Of a stretch of 23,794 bases of DNA, positions 8,033-15,622 are shown piece by piece. The translations under genes were made by a program, and so were the position numbers. Source of the stretch: a bacterium (lineage in GTDB: Bacteria; Chloroflexota; Dormibacteria; UBA8260; Bog-877). The stretch is from assembly GCA_021817025.1 (NCBI GenBank), contig JAKAWF010000021.1, positions 1 to 23,794 of the forward strand. The letters are read 5' to 3'. Every line of letters starts with the position of its first letter. Position 1 is the stretch's first letter. The notes below the pieces were generated by a model. It saw only the letters and a list, made by a program, of their open reading frames with translations. It did no database searches and was not told where the DNA came from.

Positions 8033-8809
8033 TCAGAATCCCAGGTGAGGGTCGTGGAGGACCCCGAACTGCAGCAGGCGGATGTACAAGTCGGTGAAGA
8101 TCAAGGTGAAGAGGCTGACCCAGGCGAAGGTCGAGTGCCTGGCGTTGAGCCAGCTGACTCCGCGCCACGCCTGATGCCGCTGCTTGCCGGCCACCACGCA
8201 GCTGAAGCAGTCCACCCCGCCTCCGATCAGGTGGCGCAGGGAGTGGCAGCCGAAGGTGTACCCGGTCAGGAAGATCACGTTCACCAGCATCATCACGCTG
8301 CCCAGGCCGATCCCCCAATGACCTTGGTAGGAGAAGGCCTGAATGGCGTCAATCCAAAGGACCACCACAAACCCCACCGCGAAGTACACGAAGAACCGGT
8401 GGAGGTTGTTGAGGATGAAGGGCAGGCGGCTCTCGCCGCGATAGGCCCGGCCGCGTCCGGTGGGTGAGAGTGCCGCCAGCTGGTTGGGCTCCTTGATCGC
8501 ACAGCCGGGAGGATCCCCGAAGAAGGAGCGGTAGTAGGCCTTGCGGTAGTAGTAGCAGGTGGCCCGAAAGCCCAGCGGCACGTAGAAGATGAAGAGAGCG
8601 GGCGAGAGTGGGGTCCTCCCGATCGCCACCTGGGGCGAGTAGAACGGCGAGAGGTACTGGTGGAACTGGTCGCTGTGGAAGAAGACGATGGTCCACAGGC
8701 TGTAGATCCCGAAGATTGTCAGCCAGACCGCCACGTTGGCCGGGTACAGCCACCAGCGGTCCTGGCGCCTGACATCGGCGGCGGCTGGACTGGCGAGCGC
8801 CGCTCCCAT
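8033..8809 (-). CDS. sdhC: Succinate dehydrogenase membrane anchor subunit (Sdh1-type cytochrome b-like)
   Basis: A 258-residue protein with about five hydrophobic helices, the size and pattern of the single large anchor in mycobacterial Sdh1 (Rv0249c) rather than the short SdhC/SdhD pair. Characteristic pieces are CYYYRKAYYRSFFGDPPGCA (85-104), the post-loop NNLHRFFVY (134-142), and GCHSLRHLIGGGVDCFSC (187-204). Histidines 137, 189 and 193 lie at helix ends and are candidate haem ligands. It anchors the catalytic SdhAB to the inner face of the membrane and passes electrons to menaquinone or ubiquinone. Its ATG overlaps the mdh stop by one base (TGATG), which implies translational coupling, and sdhAB starts 10 bp after its own stop. 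Confidence 0.9.
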   Translation of the reverse strand: MGAALASPAAADVRRQDRWWLYPANVAVWLTIFGIYSLWTIVFFHSDQFHQYLSPFYSPQVAIGRTPLSPALFIFYVPLGFRATCYYYRKAYYRSFFGDPPGCAIKEPNQLAALSPTGRGRAYRGESRLPFILNNLHRFFVYFAVGFVVVLWIDAIQAFSYQGHWGIGLGSVMMLVNVIFLTGYTFGCHSLRHLIGGGVDCFSCVVAGKQRHQAWRGVSWLNARHSTFAWVSLFTLIFTDLYIRLLQFGVLHDPHLGF

Positions 8810-9732
8810 CAGGGTAGGACCGCCATCACTTCCCGCACCGCCTGGGCGGAGCGCTCGAGCTCGGCCCTCTCCACCGCGGACAACTCCACCTCCACCACCT
8901 CGGTCACGCCGCCGGCCCCCAGCTTGACCGGTACCCCCAGGACCACCCCGGAGATGCCGTACTCGCCGGCGAGCCGAATGCCACAGGGCAGCACCTGCTT
9001 TCTGTCGCCGAGAATCGCCTCCACCATCTGCGCGTTCGCGGCGGCCGGCGCATAGAAGGCGCTGCCGGTCTTGAGCAGCTTCACGATCTCAGCCCCACCG
9101 TCGCGAGTGCGCTGCACGATCTCCTCCAGTCGCTCCGGGGCGATCAGCTTGCCCACCGGGACTCCGGCAATGTTCGTGACCCCTCGCAACGGCACCATCG
9201 AGTCGCCGTGGCCACCCAGGACATAGGCCTCGACGCTGCGGACCGAGACCCCGAGCTCGACTGCCAGGAAGTGCCGGAAGCGGGCGCTGTCCAAGACCCC
9301 GCCCATGCCGATCACCCGGAAGCGGTCGAGGCCACTCACCCGCAGGGTGAGCTCGGTCATCGCATCGACCGGGTTGGTGACCACGATCAGGACCGCGTCG
9401 GGAGAGCGCTGCATCACCTCCTCGGTGACCGCTCCCACCACCTTGGCGTTGGCGCTGATCAGATCGTCGCGGCTCATGCCCGGCTTGCGAGCCAGCCCGG
9501 AGGTGATCACCACCACCGAGGAGCCCGCGGTGATCGCGTAGTCAGTGCCGCCGGCGATCTTGGTGTCGTATCCCACCACCGGCGCCGCCTCGGACAGGTC
9601 GAGCGCCTTCCCGGCCGCCAGCCCGTCCACCACATCCACCAAGGCCAGATCGAATCGGTCCAACTCCGCCAGGCGCTGGGCGGTGGTGGCCCCGACATTC
9701 CCCGCTCCGATGACCGAAACCTTCTTGCGCAT
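8809..9732 (-). CDS. mdh: Malate dehydrogenase, LDH-like NAD-dependent type
   Basis: A 307-residue enzyme that interconverts malate and oxaloacetate in the TCA cycle. Visible residues are the Rossmann GAGNVG (9-14), Asp33 at the end of strand 2 (NAD rather than NADP preference), the substrate-loop arginines in SGLARKPGMSRDDL (Arg82, Arg88), VTNPVDAMT (Asn120), DSARFR (Arg151) and the catalytic GGHGDSMVP (His175). Arginine at position 82 is the residue that selects malate over lactate in this superfamily, so MDH is preferred to LDH. The sequence belongs to the short LDH-like group found in Chloroflexus and many Gram-positives. The ATG at 9732 is chosen because of the strong GGGGGAGG site four bases upstream. 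It heads the surviving operon mdh-sdhC-sdhAB; a pyrophosphatase remnant lies 29 bp before it. Confidence 0.95.
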   Translation of the reverse strand: MRKKVSVIGAGNVGATTAQRLAELDRFDLALVDVVDGLAAGKALDLSEAAPVVGYDTKIAGGTDYAITAGSSVVVITSGLARKPGMSRDDLISANAKVVGAVTEEVMQRSPDAVLIVVTNPVDAMTELTLRVSGLDRFRVIGMGGVLDSARFRHFLAVELGVSVRSVEAYVLGGHGDSMVPLRGVTNIAGVPVGKLIAPERLEEIVQRTRDGGAEIVKLLKTGSAFYAPAAANAQMVEAILGDRKQVLPCGIRLAGEYGISGVVLGVPVKLGAGGVTEVVEVELSAVERAELERSAQAVREVMAVLP

Positions 9733-9736
9733 CGCA

Positions 9737-9744
9737 CCTCCCCC
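9737..9744 (-). promoter_or_regulatory. Ribosome binding site of mdh
   Basis: On the minus strand GGGGGAGG is followed after four bases by the ATG at 9732. It decides against the upstream in-frame start at 9783, which would add 17 residues that do not resemble the start of a Rossmann enzyme. Confidence 0.8.
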
Positions 9745-9761
9745 TATGTGGGCGCGGACGG

Positions 9762-9992
9762 CTACAGCCGTCTGGATCGACATCCATGATAGACACCCGG
9801 TCCGAAGCGCGGCTCAGGCCGGGGGGCTCCCTCGAGCCGGCGCCGGCAGTCCAGGATCGCCCCCAACGCGGCCGCACGCACCCCCCGGCCACCCACCGAG
9901 ACCTCCTTCAGATCCTCCAGCTGTTTGTAGGTCTCCAAGAAGACGTCGATCTCCCGCAGCCAGTGTGGCGACAGGTCCTCCAGAAGGCGGAG
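9762..9992 (-). pseudogene. Inorganic pyrophosphatase, C-terminal fragment (5' part missing)
   Basis: The minus-strand frame ending at 9762 reads LLEDLSPHWLREIDVFLETY, then KQLEDLKEVSVGGRGVRAAA, then a helix with CRRRL. This matches the end of family I soluble pyrophosphatases, where a segment like L.DLP.H...EI.HFF..YK.LE leads to the C-terminal helix. The match begins abruptly at about 9990; upstream the same frame becomes unrelated, and the conserved catalytic residues of the family lie in the missing part. I could not find them in other minus-strand frames up to 10735, so this is a truncation rather than a frameshift. It lies 29 bp before mdh and was probably the first gene of that operon. 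The start of an opposite-strand DUF6262-like gene sits at the break. Confidence 0.65.
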
Positions 9993-9997
9993 GCCAT

Positions 9998-10348
9998 ATG
10001 AGCGAGGAGCGAGTCGCCCGCGTTGAGCGGGCCTGCCGAGAGCTGCTCGCCGAAGGCACAGCAATCACCGTCGACCTCGTCCCAGCGCGCACCGGGATCG
10101 GCCGGACCAGGATCTACCGACATGAGGAACCCAACGCCATCGTCCGAGAGCACCGCCGCCATCGCGAGGATGCCCCTACCCTTACTGGCCGCACCGTCCA
10201 AATCGACCGGCTCCGCCACTCCCTCGAGGCCGTGGCCGCCAAGGTCCGTCGCCACGAAGAGATCCTCCGGAAGCAGACCCGGTTGGCCATTCAACGGACC
10301 GGCCGACTGCGTTTTCCACAGGATCGGCGGACCAGCATCTTCGATTAG
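9998..10348 (+). CDS. DUF6262-like small helix-turn-helix protein, associated with tyrosine-recombinase transposons
   Basis: A 116-residue protein. Residues about 1-50 (ACRELLAEGTAITVDLVPAR, then TGIGRTRIYRH) follow the DUF6262 pattern of a helix, 'it...va..aGvsr..lYr', then a charged helix. A second helical region (about 67-95, IDRLRHSLEAVAAKVRRHEE) looks coiled-coil. In actinobacterial and related genomes such genes usually sit behind the paired integrases of Tn554-like elements and are thought to aid transposition; that is family knowledge. Here no integrase is visible in the window, and the last about 20 residues do not resemble the usual tail, so this is likely a stranded remnant. The ATG at 9998 follows GGAGG at 9989-9993, which itself lies at the end of the pyrophosphatase homology. 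Confidence 0.5.
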   Translation: MSEERVARVERACRELLAEGTAITVDLVPARTGIGRTRIYRHEEPNAIVREHRRHREDAPTLTGRTVQIDRLRHSLEAVAAKVRRHEEILRKQTRLAIQRTGRLRFPQDRRTSIFD

Positions 10349-10733
10349 CCGCATAACTCTCCCGTTGCCGGGGTTGGTTCTGGCCTCGCCGTGGAACGCA
10401 CACCGCCGAGGCAGTGGTCTTGCATCCGCTCTCCAGGTGCCGAATGCGTCGGCATCCGAACCGCCGCCTGTACCGTCTGAGGACGGCCCGGGAGCGAACG
10501 GGGCGGTGGTTCCAACTGAGCCACAACTGGCACGGTCCGGCCAGTCACGGAGGTCTTGAGCCGCGCTGCTGTCCCCGTCGACCAGCTCACCCGTCACTGC
10601 GCAGACAAGTTGCGGGGCTAGCTTCTTGGGCTCGATCAGCCGGCAGCCGCAGCCGTGATGGATCTTTGACGAGGCGAACCAGCGGTCAGCTACCGTCGGC
10701 TGGGTCCCTCCTCCCCCTTGCCTTCCACCGCAC
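10349..10733. other. Unassigned region, probable mobile-element or rearrangement debris
   Basis: These 385 bp lie between the DUF6262-like gene and the stop codon of the deacetylase. No frame gives a convincing gene. On the minus strand, at about 10584-10687, the translation WFASSKIHHGCGCRLIEPKK faintly resembles the zinc-binding-like entry of some transposases (a 'yF.S.KIhC..C' motif), but it is too short to assign. No inverted repeats or target duplications were found by eye. Confidence 0.3.
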
Positions 10734-12080
10734 TCACTGAATCCAGGGAGCCAGCCCGCTGCCCGACTCATTGGGGTTCATTCTCACCCTGCCCAGCTGC
10801 CAGAGCCCGGCGGTACTCTGGCTGTCCGAATCGATCCGGGAGTCGACGGCTCCTCCGACGTACCCCAGGGCGCCCAGCTCGCTGAACAGCAGCCGCTGGG
10901 AGGGCCCCGCCTGGGCGGCGTTGGGGTAAGGCCACACTCCACTGTAGGCTATGAACTGCACCGCGCGGCCGGTGTGCTGCTCCAGCGCCGCAGCAGTCTG
11001 TCCCGCCAGCCGGGACACCTCTCCCGATGGCAGCCCCCAGAGGGCGACGTTGTCGTAGAGGCTGTGGTCCTCGACCCAGAATCCGCTCTGGGCGAGCGTG
11101 GTGATCTGGGGCCAGCTGAGATAGTGCTGCGGGTTCAGGCCCCCGCGCACCGTGACGAACTTGCCCACCAGGCCGCTGGGGACGAAGAAGGTGGCCGTGA
11201 ACCCATAGTGGGTCAGAACTGGCACCGCGTTCTGGTAGGGGCTCTCACGGCCGTCGTCAAAGGTGATCACCACCGGCTTCGAAGGCAGCGCCAGGCCGTA
11301 CAGCAGGAAGTCGGCCAGACGCGTCAGGGAGATGGAATGGGCCCCGCTGGAGGCCAGGAATTGCATCTGAGCCGCGAACTGGCCGGGAGTTACGGTCAGA
11401 CCGTACTCCAATCGATATCCGTAACCGCTGTTCCACTGCGCCGGGACTGGAAACGGGGCCACCACGTGGTACATGAGAATGGGCACCCCGGCCGTGACCG
11501 AAGGGGGGTGGACCGGCTCGATCACGGGTGCGTCCAAGCTCGCCGGGCCCTCTCCCAGAATTTGCGGGGAGGTCGCCTGGGTGGCGACCAGGGTCAAACG
11601 CAACTGCTGGTAGAAGGCCGCCACCCCGGCCGGCATCAGCGACGAGGGGTCGGCGAATCTGACCGCCACCGGAACCTGATAGCCGCCCGCGATCCTCTGG
11701 GCGGGGTCCTCGGGGTTGATCCAGACGGGGGCGGGCTGGGGACCCCCGAGGCTGTACGAGGTGATGGTGGCGCTGCCCGTGAACTTGGCCCCCAGCATCG
11801 CCGAGCGGCCCGCCGACGACGGCCAGAGCGCCCTGGCGGCGGGCGCCAGCTCGGACCACTGGGCCCCATAGTCACGCTCCTGCAACTGCTGCATGAAGCC
11901 CGCGGCCGCCGCCTCCAGGCGCTGCGACAACAAGGCCGCCGCCGAGGTCGTGGGGTGGTCCTGCCGTCGAGCCGCGTCACGCGCGTGCGCCGGCGAACTG
12001 GAGGTGGCGATCGCCGCTGCCCCGAGGACCAGCAGCAGGCCCACGCCCGGGGCCAGCATCCGCAACCGTCGGGAACCCAC
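10734..12080 (-). CDS. Secreted CE4-family polysaccharide deacetylase-like protein with altered metal site
   Basis: About 448 residues from a GTG at 12080; an ATG at 12059 is a possible alternative. The GTG gives a classical signal peptide: an Arg-rich start, a hydrophobic core (GVGLLLVLGAAAIA) and a cleavage site near SPAHA. A middle region (about 45-185) looks like an NTF2-type or linker domain and is unassigned. The catalytic-type domain starts with PILMYHVV (about 200-207), has VVITFDDG (about 270-277, motif 1 with the metal/catalytic Asp pair) and ATFFVPSG, as in the IcaB/PgaB lineage that removes N-acetyl groups from polysaccharides. Motif 2, normally H-S/T-x-x-H, reads HSLYDN (His339): the second His is replaced by Asp343. 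The third motif is also weak (FIAYSGVWPYP). It may be inactive, or use Asp as ligand. It follows the membrane glycosyltransferase gene by 55 bp, same strand. Confidence 0.8.
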   Translation of the reverse strand: MGSRRLRMLAPGVGLLLVLGAAAIATSSSPAHARDAARRQDHPTTSAAALLSQRLEAAAAGFMQQLQERDYGAQWSELAPAARALWPSSAGRSAMLGAKFTGSATITSYSLGGPQPAPVWINPEDPAQRIAGGYQVPVAVRFADPSSLMPAGVAAFYQQLRLTLVATQATSPQILGEGPASLDAPVIEPVHPPSVTAGVPILMYHVVAPFPVPAQWNSGYGYRLEYGLTVTPGQFAAQMQFLASSGAHSISLTRLADFLLYGLALPSKPVVITFDDGRESPYQNAVPVLTHYGFTATFFVPSGLVGKFVTVRGGLNPQHYLSWPQITTLAQSGFWVEDHSLYDNVALWGLPSGEVSRLAGQTAAALEQHTGRAVQFIAYSGVWPYPNAAQAGPSQRLLFSELGALGYVGGAVDSRIDSDSQSTAGLWQLGRVRMNPNESGSGLAPWIQ

Positions 12081-12135
12081 TTCCTCGAATCCTACCGAGT
12101 GGCAGCGGGTCGAGGGCCCGGCCCCATTGGCTGGC

Positions 12136-13731
12136 TCACCCCGACCCTCCCGGCGGTCGGTGCAGGGCCGCTTGATAGTCGCTCCGCAGCAGCCAGACCG
12201 CCCCATCCGCAGAGGCTTCCACCCGCACGTAGTACCGATCCAGCACGCTCTGAATCGGTCCGAAGGACGCCAAGGCGTGCTTGGTCACCACGATCAGCTC
12301 CGGTCTCGTCGCCACCGTCCTTCGAATGAGCGCCTGCTGCCCCAGCCAGTCGAAGTCCTTGTAGATGGGAGGCGCCGGCAGCACCGGCGTGAGCGGCGCC
12401 AGCAGGTACGCCCAGGCGTCGGACGACCAGACGATGGCGGTCGCCCCCTGCAGGTGGTGCGCCTGCACCCAGCCCGCCGCGGCGCGCTCGGCTGGCACCC
12501 GCAGGTCGTAGTAGCTCTGGTACTGGAGAGGGGACACCGACCCCGTCACCCGGCCCAGGAACATCTGGTAGTAGGAGAGGGTCCGGGGCGCGGTGTAGAA
12601 GGATCCCTGGGACAGCCCCCCGCCGAACATCACCATCCAGATGGTGGCACTGGTGACCACCGAGGCCAGCAGGGGCGTGAGCGTCAACCACCTGGCGGGC
12701 CCCAGCCGTGACCAGCCCGGCCAGCCCACCCGACCCACCAGCAGCGCCAGCGGGACCGCGCTCGGGAGCAGGTGGAAGGGATAGGCGCGATTGGGGAGCA
12801 TGTAGGTGAAGAGCTCAACCGCCAGCCACAACCAGAGCAGCGCCATCCTGGGATCGCGGCGGCGCGCGGCCACCACCCCCGCGAGCAGGAGCAGGCCCGC
12901 CAGCAACCTCGGCAACAGGGTGAGGATCCCGAGCGGCAGGGTTCTGGCGGTGTAGCCCTGGTAGGAGCCGACCAGGAAGTAGAAGACGTGGCCGAGCCCA
13001 GCCCAGAGCACGTACGGCGCCAGGCCCACCGCCCCGATCACGCCTCCGCTCAGGACCATGAGCCCAGCCATCCTCATCCCGCCCCTCCTGGGCTGGACGG
13101 CAAGGAACACCGCTGCCGCCAGGAACGGCCCGGCCGAAGTCTGCTGGATGAGACAGGCCAGCCCGAAGAGCACCCCGGCCAGGGCCGCCCAGAGGTACCG
13201 GCGCCGCCCCGGCTCGCTGCGCGCGGCCCGGAGCACGAACAGCATGCCCCAGGCCTCGGGGGCGATCAGGAAGTTCTCCGGCAGCGCCAGGTCGCCGCTG
13301 AGGAGGGGGAGGCCGAGCAGCAGAGCCGCCGCGGTCAGGGCAGCCCAGGCGCCCCGGCCATCCCAGTTCTCGCGGACCAGCTTCCAGACGGCGACCAGGG
13401 TCAGCAGCCCAGCGGCGGTGGAGAGCAGATGCAGGCCCAGCTCAGTGGGCCCAAACCAGGCCAGCGCCACGTCGTAGATCCAGAACAGCAGGGGCGGCTT
13501 GTTGTTCCAGACCGTGAGGTAGAGGATCTTGCCGTGGGTCGACATCCAGGCGGTGGTCGCGTAACCGGCCTCGTCGGTGTACCAGTGAGGCTCAAACCAC
13601 GAAGGCACCCGCACCAGGACGTAGAGAAGGAGCCCCCACCACAGGGATCGTCTGCCGCCGCCAGTCAGCGCGGCTCCCAGTCGCCCCGCCGCGCGGGCGC
13701 GCCGGGGAGGTGCCGCAGTGGTCCGGATCAA
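12136..13731 (-). CDS. GT39 / ArnT-like membrane glycosyltransferase
   Basis: About 531 residues with roughly ten or more membrane helices and a soluble C-terminal part. The first extracytoplasmic loop has the family signature: HWYTDEAGYATTAWM with the acidic DE pair, followed by NNKPPLLFWIYDVALAWFG. This is the arrangement in PMT, ArnT and PF13231 enzymes, which use polyprenyl-phosphate sugars as donors on the outer face of the membrane. Acceptor and sugar are unknown. The frame is open far upstream and would run into the divergent epimerase gene, but that part is Arg/Gly/Pro-rich and not hydrophobic. I place the start at the TTG at 13731, eleven bases after GGAG. This start is uncertain. 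The GT2 enzyme at 14887 could make the lipid-linked donor it needs. The deacetylase-like gene follows. Confidence 0.8.
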   Translation of the reverse strand: MIRTTAAPPRRARAAGRLGAALTGGGRRSLWWGLLLYVLVRVPSWFEPHWYTDEAGYATTAWMSTHGKILYLTVWNNKPPLLFWIYDVALAWFGPTELGLHLLSTAAGLLTLVAVWKLVRENWDGRGAWAALTAAALLLGLPLLSGDLALPENFLIAPEAWGMLFVLRAARSEPGRRRYLWAALAGVLFGLACLIQQTSAGPFLAAAVFLAVQPRRGGMRMAGLMVLSGGVIGAVGLAPYVLWAGLGHVFYFLVGSYQGYTARTLPLGILTLLPRLLAGLLLLAGVVAARRRDPRMALLWLWLAVELFTYMLPNRAYPFHLLPSAVPLALLVGRVGWPGWSRLGPARWLTLTPLLASVVTSATIWMVMFGGGLSQGSFYTAPRTLSYYQMFLGRVTGSVSPLQYQSYYDLRVPAERAAAGWVQAHHLQGATAIVWSSDAWAYLLAPLTPVLPAPPIYKDFDWLGQQALIRRTVATRPELIVVTKHALASFGPIQSVLDRYYVRVEASADGAVWLLRSDYQAALHRPPGGSG

Positions 13732-13918
13732 ACCAGGCTGAACTCCAATCAGGGCAGGACCGGCCAGGCGAAGCGCAAACCGCCACCGATGGTCCCTGCC
13801 GCCCAGCCGAGCCCGCGGTTCTTGACTCTGGGGCCATTGTCCGGCTTGGCCCTGAGACCGCGCTGAGAGTCCTCGGCGACCCTCCCCGCGCCGGTCCGGA
13901 CGGCTAACATGGTTCGAA
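13732..13918. promoter_or_regulatory. Divergent promoter region between glycosyltransferase and epimerase genes
   Basis: These 187 bp separate two divergent genes and must carry at least two start sites. On the plus strand TAACAT (13905-13910) fits the TANNNT -10 consensus and ends eight bases before the GTG at 13919. That is the spacing seen for leaderless mRNAs in high-G+C bacteria. No good -35 box is visible, and no Shine-Dalgarno site precedes the GTG, which supports leaderless initiation. Confidence 0.4.
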
Positions 13919-14860
13919 GTGACCTCGCAGGGTGGCTTGCTTCGGGTGGCGGTGACGGGGGGTGCGGGCTTCATCGGCACCCACACCGTCAGGCTGCTGC
14001 TGGAACGCGGCCACCAGGTGATGGTGGTGGACGACTTCCGGCACCGCTGCGGCCAGCCGGTCCCGCCCGAGGCCACCCTGGTCGAGCGCGACATGGCGGG
14101 GCCCGAAGCGCGCCGGGCGCTGGGCGACTTCCGGCCCGATGCCCTGATCCACTTCGCCGCCCAGGGCGGCGTCAGCCGTTCTCTGCGGGACCCCGCCGCC
14201 GACGCTCTCAACAACGTCGTAGGAACCGTGGCGGTCCTCCGGGCGGCGGTCGACGCGGACTGCCGCAGGGTGGTGTTCGCCTCCTCCGGCGGGGCCATCT
14301 ACGGCAGAGCCCGCCGGCTGCCCAGTCGTGAGACCGACCGGGCCCAGCCCCTGGCTCCCTACGGCGCCGCCAAGCTGGCGGGAGAGACGTACCTGGGAAT
14401 GTTCCAGCGAACCTTCGGGCTGCACTTTGTCGCCCTGCGCTACGGCAACATCTACGGGCCGTATCAGGACGGCACCGGAGAGGCGGGGATGGTCGCCATC
14501 AGCTGCCGCCGGCTGGTGGCCGGCGAACCGCCCCAGATCACGGGTGACGGCGGGCAGACGCGGGACTTCGTGTACGTCGGAGACGCCGCGCGCGCCAATC
14601 TGCTGGCGCTGACCGCCTCCTACCAGGGCGCGGTGAACATCGGCACCGGGGTGCCCACCTCCATCAACCAGGTCGCCACCACCCTGGCCCGGCTGGCGGG
14701 CGTCGCCAGCCCGCCGGTGCGGATGGACGGCCGACCCGGCGAGGTCAGGTCGAACTACCTGGACCCTTCGCGGGCCGCACGCCAGCTGGGCTGGCACGCC
14801 GAGGTCGGCTTGGAGGACGGGCTGGAAATGACCTTGAGGAGCTTCCAGTCGGCGACCTGA
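13919..14860 (+). CDS. NAD-dependent sugar epimerase/dehydratase (UDP-glucose 4-epimerase-like, extended SDR)
   Basis: A 313-residue extended short-chain dehydrogenase. Visible are the NAD-binding TGGAGFIG (13-20), VVDDF closing strand 2, the conserved LIHFAAQ (77-82), the serine region ASSGGAIYG (121-129) and the catalytic pair in PYGAAK (Tyr148, Lys152). ALRYGNIYGP and RDFVYVGDAA are typical of the UDP-sugar-binding half. The closest functional guess is a 4-epimerase making UDP-galactose or a relative, but sequence alone does not separate this from dehydratases or dTDP-sugar enzymes. The GTG at 13919 is used; a TTG at 13937 preceded by AGGGTGG is an alternative. It lies among glycosyltransferase genes, so it probably supplies a nucleotide sugar for surface polysaccharide. 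It converges with the GT2 gene, 26 bp apart, with no clear hairpin in the gap. Confidence 0.85.
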   Translation: MTSQGGLLRVAVTGGAGFIGTHTVRLLLERGHQVMVVDDFRHRCGQPVPPEATLVERDMAGPEARRALGDFRPDALIHFAAQGGVSRSLRDPAADALNNVVGTVAVLRAAVDADCRRVVFASSGGAIYGRARRLPSRETDRAQPLAPYGAAKLAGETYLGMFQRTFGLHFVALRYGNIYGPYQDGTGEAGMVAISCRRLVAGEPPQITGDGGQTRDFVYVGDAARANLLALTASYQGAVNIGTGVPTSINQVATTLARLAGVASPPVRMDGRPGEVRSNYLDPSRAARQLGWHAEVGLEDGLEMTLRSFQSAT

Positions 14861-14886
14861 GGCGGGCGACATGAGCGCACCGGAGG

Positions 14887-15591
14887 TCAGGCGGGTGGCG
14901 ACCACCGCCGGGCCAGCCTGATCCGCAGCCGCACCAGCTCACGGACAGCGCGCAGGATGGGCAGGAGGCGCCCCCCGGAGCGCACCCCGGCCAGCCGTGG
15001 GTGGTGGGTGAGCCCCACCTGAGCCACCCTCATCCCGGATCGCTTGGTCTTGAAATACAGTTCGGTGTTGAGCAGGGCGGACCTTGCCAGCAGGGGGGCC
15101 GACGCCACCAGCACCTGGCGCCGCATCAGCTTGAAGCCGCAGTCGACGTCGCGGTAGCTGATCCCGTAGAGGAGGCGGACCAGCAGGTTGAAGGTGTTGC
15201 TCACCACCGAGCGGTGCCAGGGGTCGGCACGCCGCCGCCGCCAGCCCGCGATCAGATCCGACGACGGCGCCAGCTCTGCCAGCAGCCTGAGGTCCATCGG
15301 ATCGAACTGGCCGTCTCCGTCCATGAAGGCGACCCACTGCCCCAGAGCGGCCCTCAGGCCGTCGGCCACGGTGATGCCGTAGCCGGACTTGCGGGAGTGG
15401 GTAACCACCCGGAGCCGCGCCACCTCGTCCCCCATCTCCGCCCGCGCCACCGCCACGGTGGCGTCGGTGCTGCCGTCGTCCACCAGCACGATCTCGTAGT
15501 CGTCGCCCAGTGCCGCCAGCACTGTCCGCGCTGCCCGGAGAACCCTGGGCAGGTTCTCCGCCTCGTTGTGGGCGGGAATCACCAGGCTCAC
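14887..15591 (-). CDS. Family 2 glycosyltransferase, dolichol/polyprenyl-phosphate mannose synthase-like
   Basis: A 234-residue GT-A enzyme from a GTG at 15591. It begins directly with VSLVIPAHNEAENLPRVL, as in DPM-synthase-like proteins. It has VDDGSTDAT (about 37-45) and the metal-binding MDGDGQFDP (about 90-98), followed by the conserved SNTFNLLVRLLYG and DVDCGFKLMRR. There is no C-terminal membrane helix pair, so it resembles the soluble, membrane-associated class. These enzymes transfer a sugar from a nucleotide donor to polyprenyl phosphate, the donor used by GT39-type transferases such as the one at 12136. The frame is open further upstream but would overlap nuoN and has no family resemblance there. 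It lies 31 bp after nuoN in the same direction and may be read through from the nuo operon. Confidence 0.87.
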   Translation of the reverse strand: MSLVIPAHNEAENLPRVLRAARTVLAALGDDYEIVLVDDGSTDATVAVARAEMGDEVARLRVVTHSRKSGYGITVADGLRAALGQWVAFMDGDGQFDPMDLRLLAELAPSSDLIAGWRRRRADPWHRSVVSNTFNLLVRLLYGISYRDVDCGFKLMRRQVLVASAPLLARSALLNTELYFKTKRSGMRVAQVGLTHHPRLAGVRSGGRLLPILRAVRELVRLRIRLARRWSPPA

Positions 15592-15622
15592 CAGCCCCGG
15601 GAGACGGCCCGCCCCGCTCCGG

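Noticed and set aside
6055..8097. A 680-residue plus-strand open frame opposite sdhAB
   Set aside because: Low-complexity His/Gly/Asp/Gln-rich shadow; no motif, and it covers the well-conserved SdhA part on the other strand.
9908..10771. A 287-residue minus-strand open frame across the region between mdh and the deacetylase
   Set aside because: It runs out of frame through the pyrophosphatase remnant, and no coherent domain is seen. One short transposase-like peptide inside it is reported separately as a weak finding.
12081..12206. Upstream ATG at 12206 for the deacetylase-like gene
   Set aside because: It would overlap the preceding glycosyltransferase gene by about 70 bases and bury the signal peptide about 50 residues into the protein.
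13732..14298. N-terminal extension of the GT39-like protein up to 14298
   Set aside because: It would overlap the divergent epimerase gene by several hundred bases; the added residues are Arg/Gly/Pro-rich and unlike any glycosyltransferase N-terminus.
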